Counted from the first letter of the stretch, positions 8,665-17,189 are shown. The stretch: DNA of 21,212 nucleotides from Isotricha intestinalis (GCA_023807065.1 JAJJLU010003995.1:1-21212), one strand, 5' to 3'. Numbers and translations are program-made. Notes: generated by a model not told the origin, from the sequence alone.

Positions 8665-10395
8665 TTATTTTTCATTTTCTTCAATATCATTTTTTATTTT
8701 TGAATTATCTAAAACAGAATAATTTTGAATAATATTTTTATTTTCATTGTCTTTGTTATTATCAAAATTATAAACAGTAACATTAGGATCTTTAATAGTC
8801 ATTGGTGATTGTTCAATATTAGCTTCAGGAACTTCAAAAATTTCAAAAGTTTTTCCATTATTTTGAATGTTTATATTATTTATATTATTATTAATTCCAA
8901 ATCTTTTTACTATACAACTTCCATTTAAAAAACTAGATTTATTACTTTGTAAAGTATTATAAAAAGAATTTCTATTACTTGAAACTCCACTAACAGTAAT
9001 ACTAAAAGTTGGAGAATCATTATTATTTAAAACATTTACAATTTTTAAATTTTTTAAAACTTGTCCAAGACTCTTAGTATTATTATTTAAATTACTATTG
9101 CTTTTATCATTATTATTTTGAATATTATTATTTGTTATATTTGTAGTTACATTAAATATTTGATTTAATATTATTGAATTTTTCATACTACTTTTTTCTA
9201 ATGATTCATTTAAATTATTATTTAAATTTCTATCTTTTGAATTTTTGAAAAATTCTAAATCAAATATTTTTGTATAAATATCATTTTCAGAAGTTTGTTT
9301 GTAATCAAACAATAAATTTAAAAATTCTTTACATTGATTTGTTAATTTTTTAGGTAAAATAGGAATTAAATCAGTATTACTTAAAAATTTAATAAAATCT
9401 CTTTGATTAATAAAAGGATAATGTGACCAAGGAGGATTTCCACTTAAACATTCAATAAGAACACAACCTAAACACCATAAATCATAAGATTGATCTAATT
9501 CATACTTTTCATTTTTTTTAATATTTTGAATAAAAAAAGGAGGTATTGTATAATCAATACTTTTATTATTATTATTATTAATATCATATTGTTTATCTAT
9601 TAATTTTTCATATAATTCTTTTCCATTACCTAAAATAATACTATCTATTAAAGAATCACTTATTTTTATTGTTCCATTACTATCAACTAAAATATTACTA
9701 CATTTTAAATTTTTATGTATAATATTTTTAGAATGTAAATATTGTAAACCTTGTAAAATTTCTTTAGAATATTTTTGAATAATTGATTCTTGTAAAATAC
9801 CAAATTTATTTATTAATTCTTTTAAACTATTTCCATTACTTATTTCATATATTATTGTAAATGTTTCTTTTCCATCAATTTTATTAATTTGAAGAGTATC
9901 AACTAAAGGAATAGCTTTAATTAAATTTGGATGATTTAAATAATATAATTCTTTTAAATTATTAAATATTTTTTTTCTTGAATCTTCATTTACATTATCA
10001 TAAATTTTAATTGCTACAATTTCACCACTATTACAATATAATCCACTATAAACTATTCCAAATCTTCCTTTTCCTTTTATTTCTCCTTTAATAAAATCCT
10101 TTTGACTATAATATTCATTTTTTTCATTTATATTATTTTCTTTTATTTGACATATTTTATTTAAAAGATTTTTATTTTCATTAGAGTTTAAAATTTTTGA
10201 AGTTGAAATTTGAGTTTTTAATATTTCTTTTGAATTAAGATTTTTTACTTTTGATATTTTAATTTTCTTTTTTTTTATTTCTTTTTTTTCTTCATTCATT
10301 ATTTTTTCAACTTTAAATTGATTTCCTTTACCTTTAATAAGTCTATATCCTTTAAAATTTTCTTTTGTCTTTATTACTAAACAACAAGTTCCCAT
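8665..10395 (-). CDS. STE11/MAP3K-like protein kinase, predicted pseudokinase, with an acylation-type N-terminus
   Basis: This 576-residue protein has a kinase domain at about 101-382. The glycine loop (GKGRFGIV, 108-115) and the ATP-anchoring lysine K130 (VAIK) are intact. K231 and N234 of the catalytic loop and D305 (YDLWCLG) are also present. The catalytic HRD is HKN (227-229), so the base Asp is Asn. The helix-C Glu position counted back from HPN is N146. DFG is DSL (247-249), and the APE region is replaced by IPPFF. With these changes phosphotransfer is unlikely, though nucleotide may bind. Overall similarity is to the MAP3K/STE group. The N-terminus MGTCC offers Gly2 for myristoylation and Cys4/Cys5 for palmitoylation, followed by a polybasic segment (residues 37-51), consistent with membrane anchoring. 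The C-terminal 190 residues are Asn/Ser-rich and disordered. A signalling scaffold or regulator role is inference. Confidence 0.85.
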   Translation of the reverse strand: MGTCCLVIKTKENFKGYRLIKGKGNQFKVEKIMNEEKKEIKKKKIKISKVKNLNSKEILKTQISTSKILNSNENKNLLNKICQIKENNINEKNEYYSQKDFIKGEIKGKGRFGIVYSGLYCNSGEIVAIKIYDNVNEDSRKKIFNNLKELYYLNHPNLIKAIPLVDTLQINKIDGKETFTIIYEISNGNSLKELINKFGILQESIIQKYSKEILQGLQYLHSKNIIHKNLKCSNILVDSNGTIKISDSLIDSIILGNGKELYEKLIDKQYDINNNNNKSIDYTIPPFFIQNIKKNEKYELDQSYDLWCLGCVLIECLSGNPPWSHYPFINQRDFIKFLSNTDLIPILPKKLTNQCKEFLNLLFDYKQTSENDIYTKIFDLEFFKNSKDRNLNNNLNESLEKSSMKNSIILNQIFNVTTNITNNNIQNNNDKSNSNLNNNTKSLGQVLKNLKIVNVLNNNDSPTFSITVSGVSSNRNSFYNTLQSNKSSFLNGSCIVKRFGINNNINNINIQNNGKTFEIFEVPEANIEQSPMTIKDPNVTVYNFDNNKDNENKNIIQNYSVLDNSKIKNDIEENEK

Positions 10396-10756
10396 TTTGT
10401 TGTTTTTATATTTTTTGGTAAAAGAATAATTTATTATTATTAATTATGGTTTTTAATATTTTATTTGGTTTTTTATTTTTTCATTTATAAAATAAAATTT
10501 ATTGAAATTTATTTCACTTTTACTAAAAAATTATTTAATTTTACTTTTTTTGGGTAAATAATATTCATATTGATTTTATTTTTTTATAATCAACTAACAT
10601 TTATACTTAATTATTACGAAAAAAAAAAATTAAACAATAAACAAATAAAAAATCTATATAAAATTATTAAAAAAATATTTTTTTCAACAATTATCATCTT
10701 CATTCAAAAAATATAAAGTAAAAAATATATTAAAAATTTTATAATTTTAACTTAAT
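10396..10756. promoter_or_regulatory. Divergent promoter region between the kinase-like gene and a small charged-protein gene
   Basis: This 361-base spacer separates divergent starts (10395 minus, 10757 plus). It is T-rich on the left and A-rich on the right, as expected for two 5' untranslated regions that each place A-rich sequence before their own ATG (AACAACAAA before the kinase). No structured element or repeat is seen. Confidence 0.4.
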
Positions 10757-11350
10757 ATGGAGTCGAAAGAAAAAAAAAAAGAGAAAGAAGAAATAAAAAT
10801 TTCAGAAGAAAATAAAAAATTACCTTCATTATTAAAAAATGAAAGAGGAAATAAAACAATAGGAGATAATAATCAAAACGAAAAAAAAGTTAAATTTATA
10901 AATGAAGAAGGAAAAGAAAATATAAAAGAAAATAAAATATCAAAAGAAAATATATTTAAATATCAAGAAATAAGTAAAAGACATAATTCAGTATTTAATC
11001 CTTCAACAATAAATTTTCATAAAAAATTTTTATTTTCAGATGAAAATATAGTAGAATTAATAGATGAAAAAGGTAATATAAAAAAGGAAAAAATAAAGAA
11101 TAAAGAAAAAGAAAATGAAGAATTTAAAGAAAAAAGAAAAAAAAGAAATAGTGGTGAATTTGTAATAGCAGCAGAATATTTTGAAAAAGTTAAAGAAGAA
11201 AGTGATTCTGAAAATTCTGAAGAAACTATTAATAATACTATTAAAAATCAATTTGCTAATAAATTAAATAAATTAGATAATGCCAGTTCAAGAGCTCCAA
11301 GAAAACATAAAACTGTTGAATATAAACAACAATTTATTTTAAATCAATAA
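10757..11350 (+). CDS. Small charged, disordered protein with an RVxF-type PP1-docking motif
   Basis: This 197-residue protein is dominated by Lys, Glu and Asn and is probably disordered. Visible short motifs are KKVKF (43-47), which fits the [RK]x(0,1)[VI]x[FW] protein-phosphatase-1 docking pattern. There are Ser sites after basic residues (KRHNS 74-78, RKKRNS 127-132) and an acidic Ser patch (EESDSENSEE, 147-156) of casein-kinase-2 type. KRKKR (126-130) could serve nuclear import. The middle (NPSTINFHKKFLFSDENIVE, 81-100) and the C-terminus (SSRAPRKHKTVEYKQQF) are less repetitive and may be the conserved parts. I do not recognise a family; a PP1 regulator is a guess from one motif. It is transcribed divergently from the kinase-like gene with 361 bases between starts. 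Confidence 0.6.
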   Translation: MESKEKKKEKEEIKISEENKKLPSLLKNERGNKTIGDNNQNEKKVKFINEEGKENIKENKISKENIFKYQEISKRHNSVFNPSTINFHKKFLFSDENIVELIDEKGNIKKEKIKNKEKENEEFKEKRKKRNSGEFVIAAEYFEKVKEESDSENSEETINNTIKNQFANKLNKLDNASSRAPRKHKTVEYKQQFILNQ

Positions 11351-12053
11351 ATCTATTTTTAAACTATTGATATTATTTTTTTAAGTTGAATTATTGGAAA
11401 TGTTTTATTTTTTAATTCTAAAATTATATTTCATGCTTTAGAATTATAATAAATAATATTAATTTTATAATTTTTATTATTTTAATATGTAAAATAAATC
11501 TTGTTAAAATTAAGTTTTTTTTATTAGATTTAATAATTGATTTTTAATTAGATTAAATCATTAACAATTTTTTCATTTTATTAAAATTAAATTTTCTTTT
11601 ATTATATTTCATATTTTTTATATAGTAAATTTCTGTTTTTTGATGATAAATTAATTAAAGAATATAAAATTGAGGTAATAAATTTTTAAATATTAAATAA
11701 ATAGTAATTTATGAAAATGATTATTATTGACTTGATATTTTCATCATTCAATTCATTTTAATCTTAAAACTTTTTTTTGTAACAACAATACATTTATTAA
11801 ATTTAGAAAAGATGAAATCATTAATTTTTTTTTAAAAACTTAATATTTTCTTTTTTAGGATGAAATATTGATTGAATAAATAAAGAATAATCAAATTATT
11901 TAACTCAATTTTATATATCTATTAAAAATAAAAATCCCTTATGAAATAAATTTCAAAAAAAAAAGAAATTTTCTTAATAATATTTAAATTAATAAATTTT
12001 TGTTAAAAAATCTTTTAAACATTTCATTTACCAATAATAAAATTTCATTAAAT
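11351..12053. other. Long AT-rich spacer between convergent genes
   Basis: This 703-base spacer lies between the 3' ends of a plus and a minus gene. One short frame near 11631-11690 reads FLFFDDKLIKEYKIEVINF, and another near 11859 follows a polypyrimidine-AG (TTCTTTTTTAG) and reads DEILIE before a TAA. Both are too short to claim as exons. No strong hairpin or tandem repeat was found. Confidence 0.35.
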
Positions 12054-12638
12054 TTAATTTAAAGGACTATAATTATAAAGAGCCTTATTATGAATAATTA
12101 ATTTATCCCCAACAAAATAAAAAGAATCACTTCTAGTATTCCAAGGTTGTTCAATCATTTGTCTTTTAATATCATTATCAATATCAGGAATATTATAAAT
12201 ATATTCCCAAGTATTAGTAGAATTAGGAATACAAAAATCAAATTTAAATTCAAAAGATTTAATTAAAAGATCATTAAAATAATGTCTTTCAATAATTAAG
12301 AAATCTTTCACAGGTTCATTACCAACTGAAAAAGTTAATGAACTTCCTAAATTTTTTAAATCTAAAAAATCTGGTCCTAAATGATATCTTATTGTTCTTG
12401 GACTTTTTAAAATATCTTCTTCTTCAATCTCAATATTATTTTCTTCTTCATTATTATTATTTTCATTGTCTGAATCTGGTGAATCATCTGAAACATCAAA
12501 TAATACAAAATCTGTATCTAAATCACGAACTTTAAAACGTTTAAATTTTATTTTATATATATTTGCTGATATTGGACATAAAAATTTAGGAGTGAATTCT
12601 TTATATTCACGTACTATTTCTGGTGTTATTTGATCCAT
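12054..12638 (-). CDS. UNC119: UNC119 family lipid-binding chaperone
   Basis: This 194-residue protein is collinear with UNC119 (PDE6-delta/GDI-like fold). Diagnostic blocks are TIRYHLGPDFLDL (82-94), LTFSVGNEPVKDFLIIERHY (101-120), FKFDFCIPNSTNTWEYIYNI (131-150) and MIEQPWNTRSDSFYFV (161-176) with LIIHNKALYNY (180-190). Family knowledge: UNC119 forms a beta-sandwich with a hydrophobic cavity that extracts N-myristoylated proteins from membranes and delivers them, often to the cilium, with release by Arl2/Arl3-GTP. An acidic low-complexity insert occupies about residues 49-75. The N-terminus is short compared with animal UNC119, so the total length is below the usual 240. All core strands appear present. 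It is divergent from the cyclin gene, with 163 bases between the starts. This is one of the firmest calls in the window. Confidence 0.93.
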   Translation of the reverse strand: MDQITPEIVREYKEFTPKFLCPISANIYKIKFKRFKVRDLDTDFVLFDVSDDSPDSDNENNNNEEENNIEIEEEDILKSPRTIRYHLGPDFLDLKNLGSSLTFSVGNEPVKDFLIIERHYFNDLLIKSFEFKFDFCIPNSTNTWEYIYNIPDIDNDIKRQMIEQPWNTRSDSFYFVGDKLIIHNKALYNYSPLN

Positions 12639-12801
12639 TATTTTTTTAATTTATTTTAAATAAAATTATATTTATACTTTTCATTTATGGAATTAAGAAT
12701 TTTATTCATTTAAAAACATTTTTTTATTTTTTTTGTTTAATAATCATTAATTAAAATTATATTTGTTCTAAAAATTATTTTGTTTTGAAATTTTCAAAAA
12801 A
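12639..12801. promoter_or_regulatory. Compact divergent promoter between UNC119 and cyclin genes
   Basis: Only 163 bases separate the two start codons, so both promoters and leaders must share this AT-only segment. Each ATG is preceded by an A-rich stretch on its own strand. No distinct motif was recognised. Confidence 0.4.
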
Positions 12802-14397
12802 ATGTTTAATGAAAAATTAAATTCAATCAGATTTTTTAATTCTGTTTTTTCAAATAAAAAATTATGTAATTCATCAAGTAAGATTTCTTTTTCTATTAAA
12901 CCTATTGCTTATAATATTCCAAATGATATTTGTGGAAAAGATATTTTTCTAAAAATGATAGAATTAACAAAAGATGAAAATCACTTAATTTTGTATAAAA
13001 AAATGACAAATAAAGAAAAATCAAAAAGAAATTATATAATAGGATTAATGAAAGATTTTATTCATAATAATAAAATTAATTATAAAATTCTTTATTCAGC
13101 TATTTTCTTTTTTGATATTTTATTAAACATTAATTCTGAATTATCTATTGAACAAATAGGTTTAGGTTCATTAATAATAGTAAGTAAATTTTTTTATGAA
13201 AAACATTGTAATATCAGAAATCAAATATTTAGAAATTTTGGTAAAAAAGAAGTATCATCTGAAGAAATAAATATAATAGAAATTAAATGTCTAAAAATAT
13301 TAAATTACAAATTAAATTATATTCAACCAATATTTTTTTTAGATTTATTATTTCTTAACGGAATAGTTTTTACAACAGATAATATAAAAACAGAAGATAG
13401 TACAAAAGTTTATAATTTATCTTTAAAATTATTAGAATATTCAATGGAAATAAATAATGAATATATTAAATATCATCCTTTTTCTTTTTGTTGTGGAATA
13501 ATTGCTCTTTGTAGAAAAAAATATAATTTACATAAATGGCATGAATCTTTAGAAAAAACTTTTCAAATATCTTTTGAAGATTTTTCTGATATTTATTATA
13601 TTTTAAAAGATCATTATAAAGATATGAAAAATCAAAATAATGAACAAATTCTAAAAATAAAATCTGTTTCTTCTGAAAAAACTAAAAAACATATTTCTCC
13701 TTTTGAATTTAATATTTCTTTTCAAAAATTTATTAAAAAAAAATATGAAGAAGAAAAGTTATCTGAAATTGAAAATGAGAAAGAAAACGATGAAAAGTAT
13801 ATTTCTCCTCAAAAAAATTTAAATATAAACGAAATAAAAAAAACTTTATTATTTAAAACTCCAATAAAAAAAAATCCAAAAGTAAATGTAAACAATCCTC
13901 TTTTTTTTCATAGAAATTTATTTTTAAAGAATAATCTACAAAATAGTATTATAACAGATGACTATAAAAAAAATAATAATAATAATTTTAAAACAATTGA
14001 AACCGAAAAAAGTATCAAAAAAGATAATTTCGGAGGTTTATTTAGGCAAAAATCTAGAAATTGTAAATTAAAATATACAAATAATATGACTAGTTTTCAA
14101 AGTAGAAATAATGGATTTAATACAACAAGAAATTCTAATAACAATTTTACTATTTTAAATAATGGTTTAAGTGAAAATTCTCCTAATAATACAAATATTA
14201 TAAATTTTTCTAATGTTTCTTCAATTGTTAATGAAGATGATGAATTAAATAAAAAGAATCCTTCTTTAGAACATTATAAAAGATTTAATAATAAATTAAA
14301 TAATAAAATACCAAATTATTTAATTGAAAGAAGAGTAAGAAATTTAAGTTCTATTGTCAACCATTTATTTAGTAATCATACAAATAATATATTATAA
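12802..14397 (+). CDS. Cyclin-like protein with a long disordered C-terminal tail
   Basis: Residues about 70-175 fit a cyclin box: the first helix around KRNYIIGLMKDFI, the second YSAIFFFDILLN, the third QIGLGSLIIVSKFFYEK, then EIKCLKILNYKLNYIQPIFF, which matches the end of the box where cyclins read IL..L.+.+..PT...FL. A second all-helical lobe follows to about residue 275 (LLEYSMEI, YHPFSFCCGIIALCRKKY). Cyclins bind and activate cyclin-dependent kinases. The canonical Lys and Glu of helices 1 and 5 are only partly clear, so the subtype (A/B, D or transcriptional) cannot be fixed. The tail (about 280-531) is Asn/Ser-rich with several minimal CDK sites (HISPF, ISPQK, KTPIKK, NSPNN). It ends with a conserved-looking basic helix (IERRVRNLSSIVNHLF). 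The start is the first ATG, after an A-run. Confidence 0.8.
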   Translation: MFNEKLNSIRFFNSVFSNKKLCNSSSKISFSIKPIAYNIPNDICGKDIFLKMIELTKDENHLILYKKMTNKEKSKRNYIIGLMKDFIHNNKINYKILYSAIFFFDILLNINSELSIEQIGLGSLIIVSKFFYEKHCNIRNQIFRNFGKKEVSSEEINIIEIKCLKILNYKLNYIQPIFFLDLLFLNGIVFTTDNIKTEDSTKVYNLSLKLLEYSMEINNEYIKYHPFSFCCGIIALCRKKYNLHKWHESLEKTFQISFEDFSDIYYILKDHYKDMKNQNNEQILKIKSVSSEKTKKHISPFEFNISFQKFIKKKYEEEKLSEIENEKENDEKYISPQKNLNINEIKKTLLFKTPIKKNPKVNVNNPLFFHRNLFLKNNLQNSIITDDYKKNNNNNFKTIETEKSIKKDNFGGLFRQKSRNCKLKYTNNMTSFQSRNNGFNTTRNSNNNFTILNNGLSENSPNNTNIINFSNVSSIVNEDDELNKKNPSLEHYKRFNNKLNNKIPNYLIERRVRNLSSIVNHLFSNHTNNIL

Positions 14398-15145
14398 AAA
14401 AATATAAAAAAAAAAATTGTAAATAATTAAAAAAATTAAATAATAAGTAATGCACTATCAAAAAAAATAAATCCTTAATATAATAATATAAAAAAATATA
14501 TTAGTATTTGTAAAACCCTTTATAATTCATCTCTATATGATTAACGTAATAATTAATTTAACTAAAATTTTAGTAAAAAAATTTTCTTTTCATTCCTTTT
14601 TTTATATCATTGATTGAATGTTTGAAAATCATTACCATAAATTTTAAATCCCGATTTGAGCTTAATTAAGTTAAAATGTCTCTTTTTAGGTCAAAATATT
14701 GTTTATCATAGATATTTATTTATAAAATGGTGTTTAAGAAAGAAACACTTCTTTTTTTATTTATATTTTTTTATGAAATAAAGTGGCTATTTTTATTATT
14801 TAAACAAGAATTTTTTTATTTCATTGTTTAAATCATTTGACAAGATAGAATAACTAATATATTTTTTTATATTTATTTTTTTTAATGCATATTTTTTTCA
14901 TTTATTTTGTTTGATAAACTTACTTCATAATTACTCATTATGCTTCTTTTTTTTCTTTTATTTTGAATCTTTTAAGATTCTTTTTTTTTTTTCACAATTT
15001 TTTTCATGGTTATTGAAATTTGTTGTATTTCTTTTAAGAATTTAGTCTTTTTGATATGAGAGTAATATGATATTCTTTTTTTTGGGTGATAATTATATTC
15101 AGTATAAATATTGAATATTTTTTTTATTAAAAAAGGGATCAAAAA
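14398..15145. other. Intergenic spacer, T-rich, with a weak minus-strand gene fossil
   Basis: This is a 748-base spacer. On the minus strand about 14700-14580 reads YFDLKRDILT, then an in-frame TAA, then LSSNRDLKFMVMIFKHSIND and a basic end. It is coherent but unrecognised and has no start. Small inverted repeats are present (CTTAATTAAG near 14660; GTGTTT/AAACAC at 14731-14748). The right half is T-rich and leads to the A-rich context before the ATG at 15146. Confidence 0.3.
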
Positions 15146-16231
15146 ATGGATGAAATTTTTTATGAAAATATTTCGATTTTTAATGAAAATGAAAAAATTT
15201 TCTCTCTAAATGACAGTGTCAATTGTTGTTTAGAAGAATTCGAAACAAAACCGCAAACAAATTTTATAGAAAAACTGGGGGGAAATTTAGTGGAAGAATT
15301 GAAGTCAGGTAATTTATTATATGAATTAAAAAATGAAAAAAATATAGTTATTGATAAAGAAAATAAAACAAGTATATTATTTCAGGATTTGAATTCATAT
15401 TCCAATCATAATGATCCAGAATCAAATGATAAAATCTTTCAAAATGTATTATTTAATAGTAATAATAAACAAATTGATGAAGATGAAAACAGTAATTATA
15501 TATTTTTTGGTGCAAGGGATGAAGAAGAAATTAAAGAAATAAGTTGTAAAAAAAAAAAAGGAAAAAAGAAGACTGTAGATAATGGAAGAGATACTCATGG
15601 AAAAGATAGTTTTGATAATATGAGAAATAATTTAAAAATCAATTTCTTTAATTTTATAATTGATTTTTTTAATTGTTTCATAAAAAAAAACTTTCCTAAG
15701 GATCTAGAAACATTTAAACAAATTAATTACAAAGATAAGACAAAAAAAACAAAAAAAAGTTTATATGAACAATTAAATATGAAAATGAATGAAATTCTTA
15801 GTTTACCAATACAAAATAATTATAAGAAATATGCTACTAATTGGAATCAATTATTAATGAATAAAATTGAAAAAAAAATTAAATTTAAAAAATATCAATG
15901 TTATGAATATTTATTTTTAATGTCTTTATCAGAATTTTATAAAACCATTTATTTATCAAATGAAAAAAAAGAACTAACAAATGAATTTGGAATTGAAGAT
16001 AATTTTTTTATTGATAGTATAAAACAATTAAAACAATTAAATGAAAATGAAGATTATATAAATAAATATATTACTATGGCTTCTAATCTTCTTAAATTTG
16101 CTGGAATTGAAGAAAGAAATCTTAATTTGAAACATTTTAATGAAATAATAAAATATAATGATAATATAAATAATAAATATTCAACTGATAATGTAAATAA
16201 AAATCAATTTCTTGAAAAAAAAAGATTTTAA
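15146..16231 (+). CDS. Protein of unknown function with a basic patch and a helical core
   Basis: This 361-residue protein starts with an acidic, disordered third. It is followed by a Lys-rich run (KKKKGKKK, 135-142) that could be a nuclear localisation or nucleic-acid-binding patch. The core begins at GRDTHGKDSFDNMRNNLKIN (148-167), runs through a hydrophobic helix (FFNFIIDFFNCFIKK), and continues with helical blocks ending near FFIDSIKQL and a final helix (ITMASNLLKFAGIEE). From memory this layout (a basic run, a D-x-M-R start, an FxxFIIDFxN helix, then YEYLFLMSLSEFY) recalls a large uncharacterised multicopy family in protists, but I could not verify it. No catalytic motif, signal peptide or membrane segment is seen. 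The start is the first ATG after an A-run, and the gene ends in TAA. Confidence 0.65.
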   Translation: MDEIFYENISIFNENEKIFSLNDSVNCCLEEFETKPQTNFIEKLGGNLVEELKSGNLLYELKNEKNIVIDKENKTSILFQDLNSYSNHNDPESNDKIFQNVLFNSNNKQIDEDENSNYIFFGARDEEEIKEISCKKKKGKKKTVDNGRDTHGKDSFDNMRNNLKINFFNFIIDFFNCFIKKNFPKDLETFKQINYKDKTKKTKKSLYEQLNMKMNEILSLPIQNNYKKYATNWNQLLMNKIEKKIKFKKYQCYEYLFLMSLSEFYKTIYLSNEKKELTNEFGIEDNFFIDSIKQLKQLNENEDYINKYITMASNLLKFAGIEERNLNLKHFNEIIKYNDNINNKYSTDNVNKNQFLEKKRF

Positions 16232-16675
16232 GTTAAAAAATTTGTATCTTTATTATTTGGTGTTTTCTTTTTATTAGTTAAAAAAAATAAATCAATTAAA
16301 CTTTGAAATTTAAGTAAGATTTTTTAATATTTTTTATTTATCATTTAAAAAAATACTCAATTTTAATTGATATTTTTTTTATTCCTTAATACTTTTTTTT
16401 TATAAAAATTCAACAAAATTATTTACTCATTTATAATTGTTCAAAGTAATATTAATTGAATTTATAGCTTTAATTTATAATTTATATTGATTTTCACAAG
16501 GTATAATTTTATTTCTTTTAAACAATGAATTTAAAAACAATTATAAAATTAAATTGATATTATTTTAAGTTTCATATTCAATCATTTATTGAAATTTAAT
16601 CATTAATTTGAACATCCACTTTTAAATTTAATTAAAGAATTCATCTAAATTAACCAATGAAATCTAAAATTTAAA
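16232..16675. other. AT-rich spacer
   Basis: This is a 444-base spacer downstream of the unknown-function gene. A/T tracts only are seen, with no coherent frame, repeat array or strong hairpin. It leads into the carrier-like fragment. Confidence 0.5.
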
Positions 16676-16828
16676 ATGTATCCAGTTGATACAAGGAGAA
16701 TGAGAATTCAAGGTGAATTAAAAAGGTTTTATTTTCTGTTATTATTTAATTTATTTTTTTCTAACCTTTTTTCCATTTTGATGAAATTTTTTTTGATTTT
16801 TTTAAGAATTTTAGTAATGAATAAATAA
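16676..16828 (+). pseudogene. Fragment with a mitochondrial-carrier signature
   Basis: A short frame starts ATG at 16676 and reads MYPVDTRRMRIQGELKRF, which fits the mitochondrial carrier (SLC25) signature Px[DE]xx[RK]x[RK] followed by the usual Q(G/S)E. In carriers this motif ends the odd helix of each repeat and closes the matrix gate. After about 18 residues the frame enters a T-rich stretch coding only Phe/Leu/Ile, ending at TAA 16828. Upstream the frame is closed by TGA and no transmembrane helix precedes the motif. It is far shorter than a carrier (about 300 residues with six helices). A local rise in G+C marks 16679-16717. Probably a remnant, possibly one exon of a split gene. Confidence 0.4.
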
Positions 16829-16945
16829 TAAAATTTCTTTATATTTTCCTTTTAATTATTTTTCTTTACTTATCCTATAATATTTTTATTTGAAAATGAA
16901 ATAAGAAAAAACATTTGAAATATAAAGAATATACTTAATAAAAAT

Positions 16946-16960
16946 ATCCCATAAAAAAAA
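16946..16960 (+). promoter_or_regulatory. Upstream element of structured RNA 1 (CCCATAA type)
   Basis: The sequence TCCCATAAAAAAAATTT lies 56 bases before the first stem of the RNA candidate at 17005. A near copy (ACCATAAAAAATTTT) lies at the same distance from the second RNA candidate. The core matches the (A/T)CCCA(C/T)AA element known upstream of small RNA genes in Dictyostelium. Comparison is by spacing and core only. Confidence 0.4.
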
Positions 16961-17004
16961 TTTGAAAAGAATAATATAAATAAAAAAAAATAAAATAAAT
17001 TGAT

Positions 17005-17132
17005 TTCGCTTTAGCTGAGCGATAATTTATTGCTTAGCGTAGACTCAGGTTCTGAGTTTAGCGGAGATCATCCTGTTCTTTTCTTTAATCTTATGGTTAA
17101 AGAAAGATGGGGGGACACAGGTTCTGTATCCC
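17005..17132 (+). ncRNA. Structured RNA candidate 1
   Basis: This is a G+C-rich island in otherwise AT-only sequence, dense in complementary arms. An outer stem TTCGCT/AGCGGA (17005-17010 with 17060-17065) encloses two hairpins: GCTGAGCGA/TTGCTTAGC (17014-17022/17030-17038, two G-U pairs) and ACTCAG/CTGAGT (17043-17048/17052-17057, loop GTT), giving a three-way junction. Two more hairpins follow: TTCTTTAA/TTAAAGAA (17081-17088/17097-17104) and GGGACACAG/CTGTATCCC (17112-17120/17124-17132, one mismatch, loop GTT). Then comes TAAATAAATAAA. The G-U pairs in the first stems become mismatches on the minus strand, which favours plus; the terminal hairpin mismatch points the other way. CAGGTTCTG is shared by two hairpins. 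No protein-coding frame fits. It could be a free small RNA or a 5' leader of the WD40 gene. No known class was recognised. Confidence 0.6.
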
Positions 17133-17144
17133 TAAATAAATAAA
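17133..17144 (+). terminator. Shared 3' tail TAAATAAATAAA of RNA candidate 1
   Basis: This 12-base tail follows the closing CCC of the last hairpin. The identical arrangement (hairpin ending CCC then TAAATAAATAAA) occurs at 20001-20012 after RNA candidate 2. It probably marks the 3' end or processing site; there is no oligo-T terminator. Confidence 0.35.
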
Positions 17145-17189
17145 GTAAATGTAATATATATTATTATTATTATTATTATTTTTATTTAT

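Noticed and set aside
12338..12535. Plus-strand open frame rich in Leu, Asn and Tyr
   Set aside because: It lies wholly inside the strongly supported UNC119 gene on the other strand.
17011..17045. Resemblance to pieces of a TPP riboswitch (CTGAG, GATAAT, GCGTAG in order)
   Set aside because: The spacing and the partner stem of the TPP aptamer are absent; the order of short words is likely chance.
17158..17182. CRISPR-like or telomeric repeat
   Set aside because: It is a simple TTA/ATT microsatellite; no spacers or telomere-type G-rich units exist in the window.
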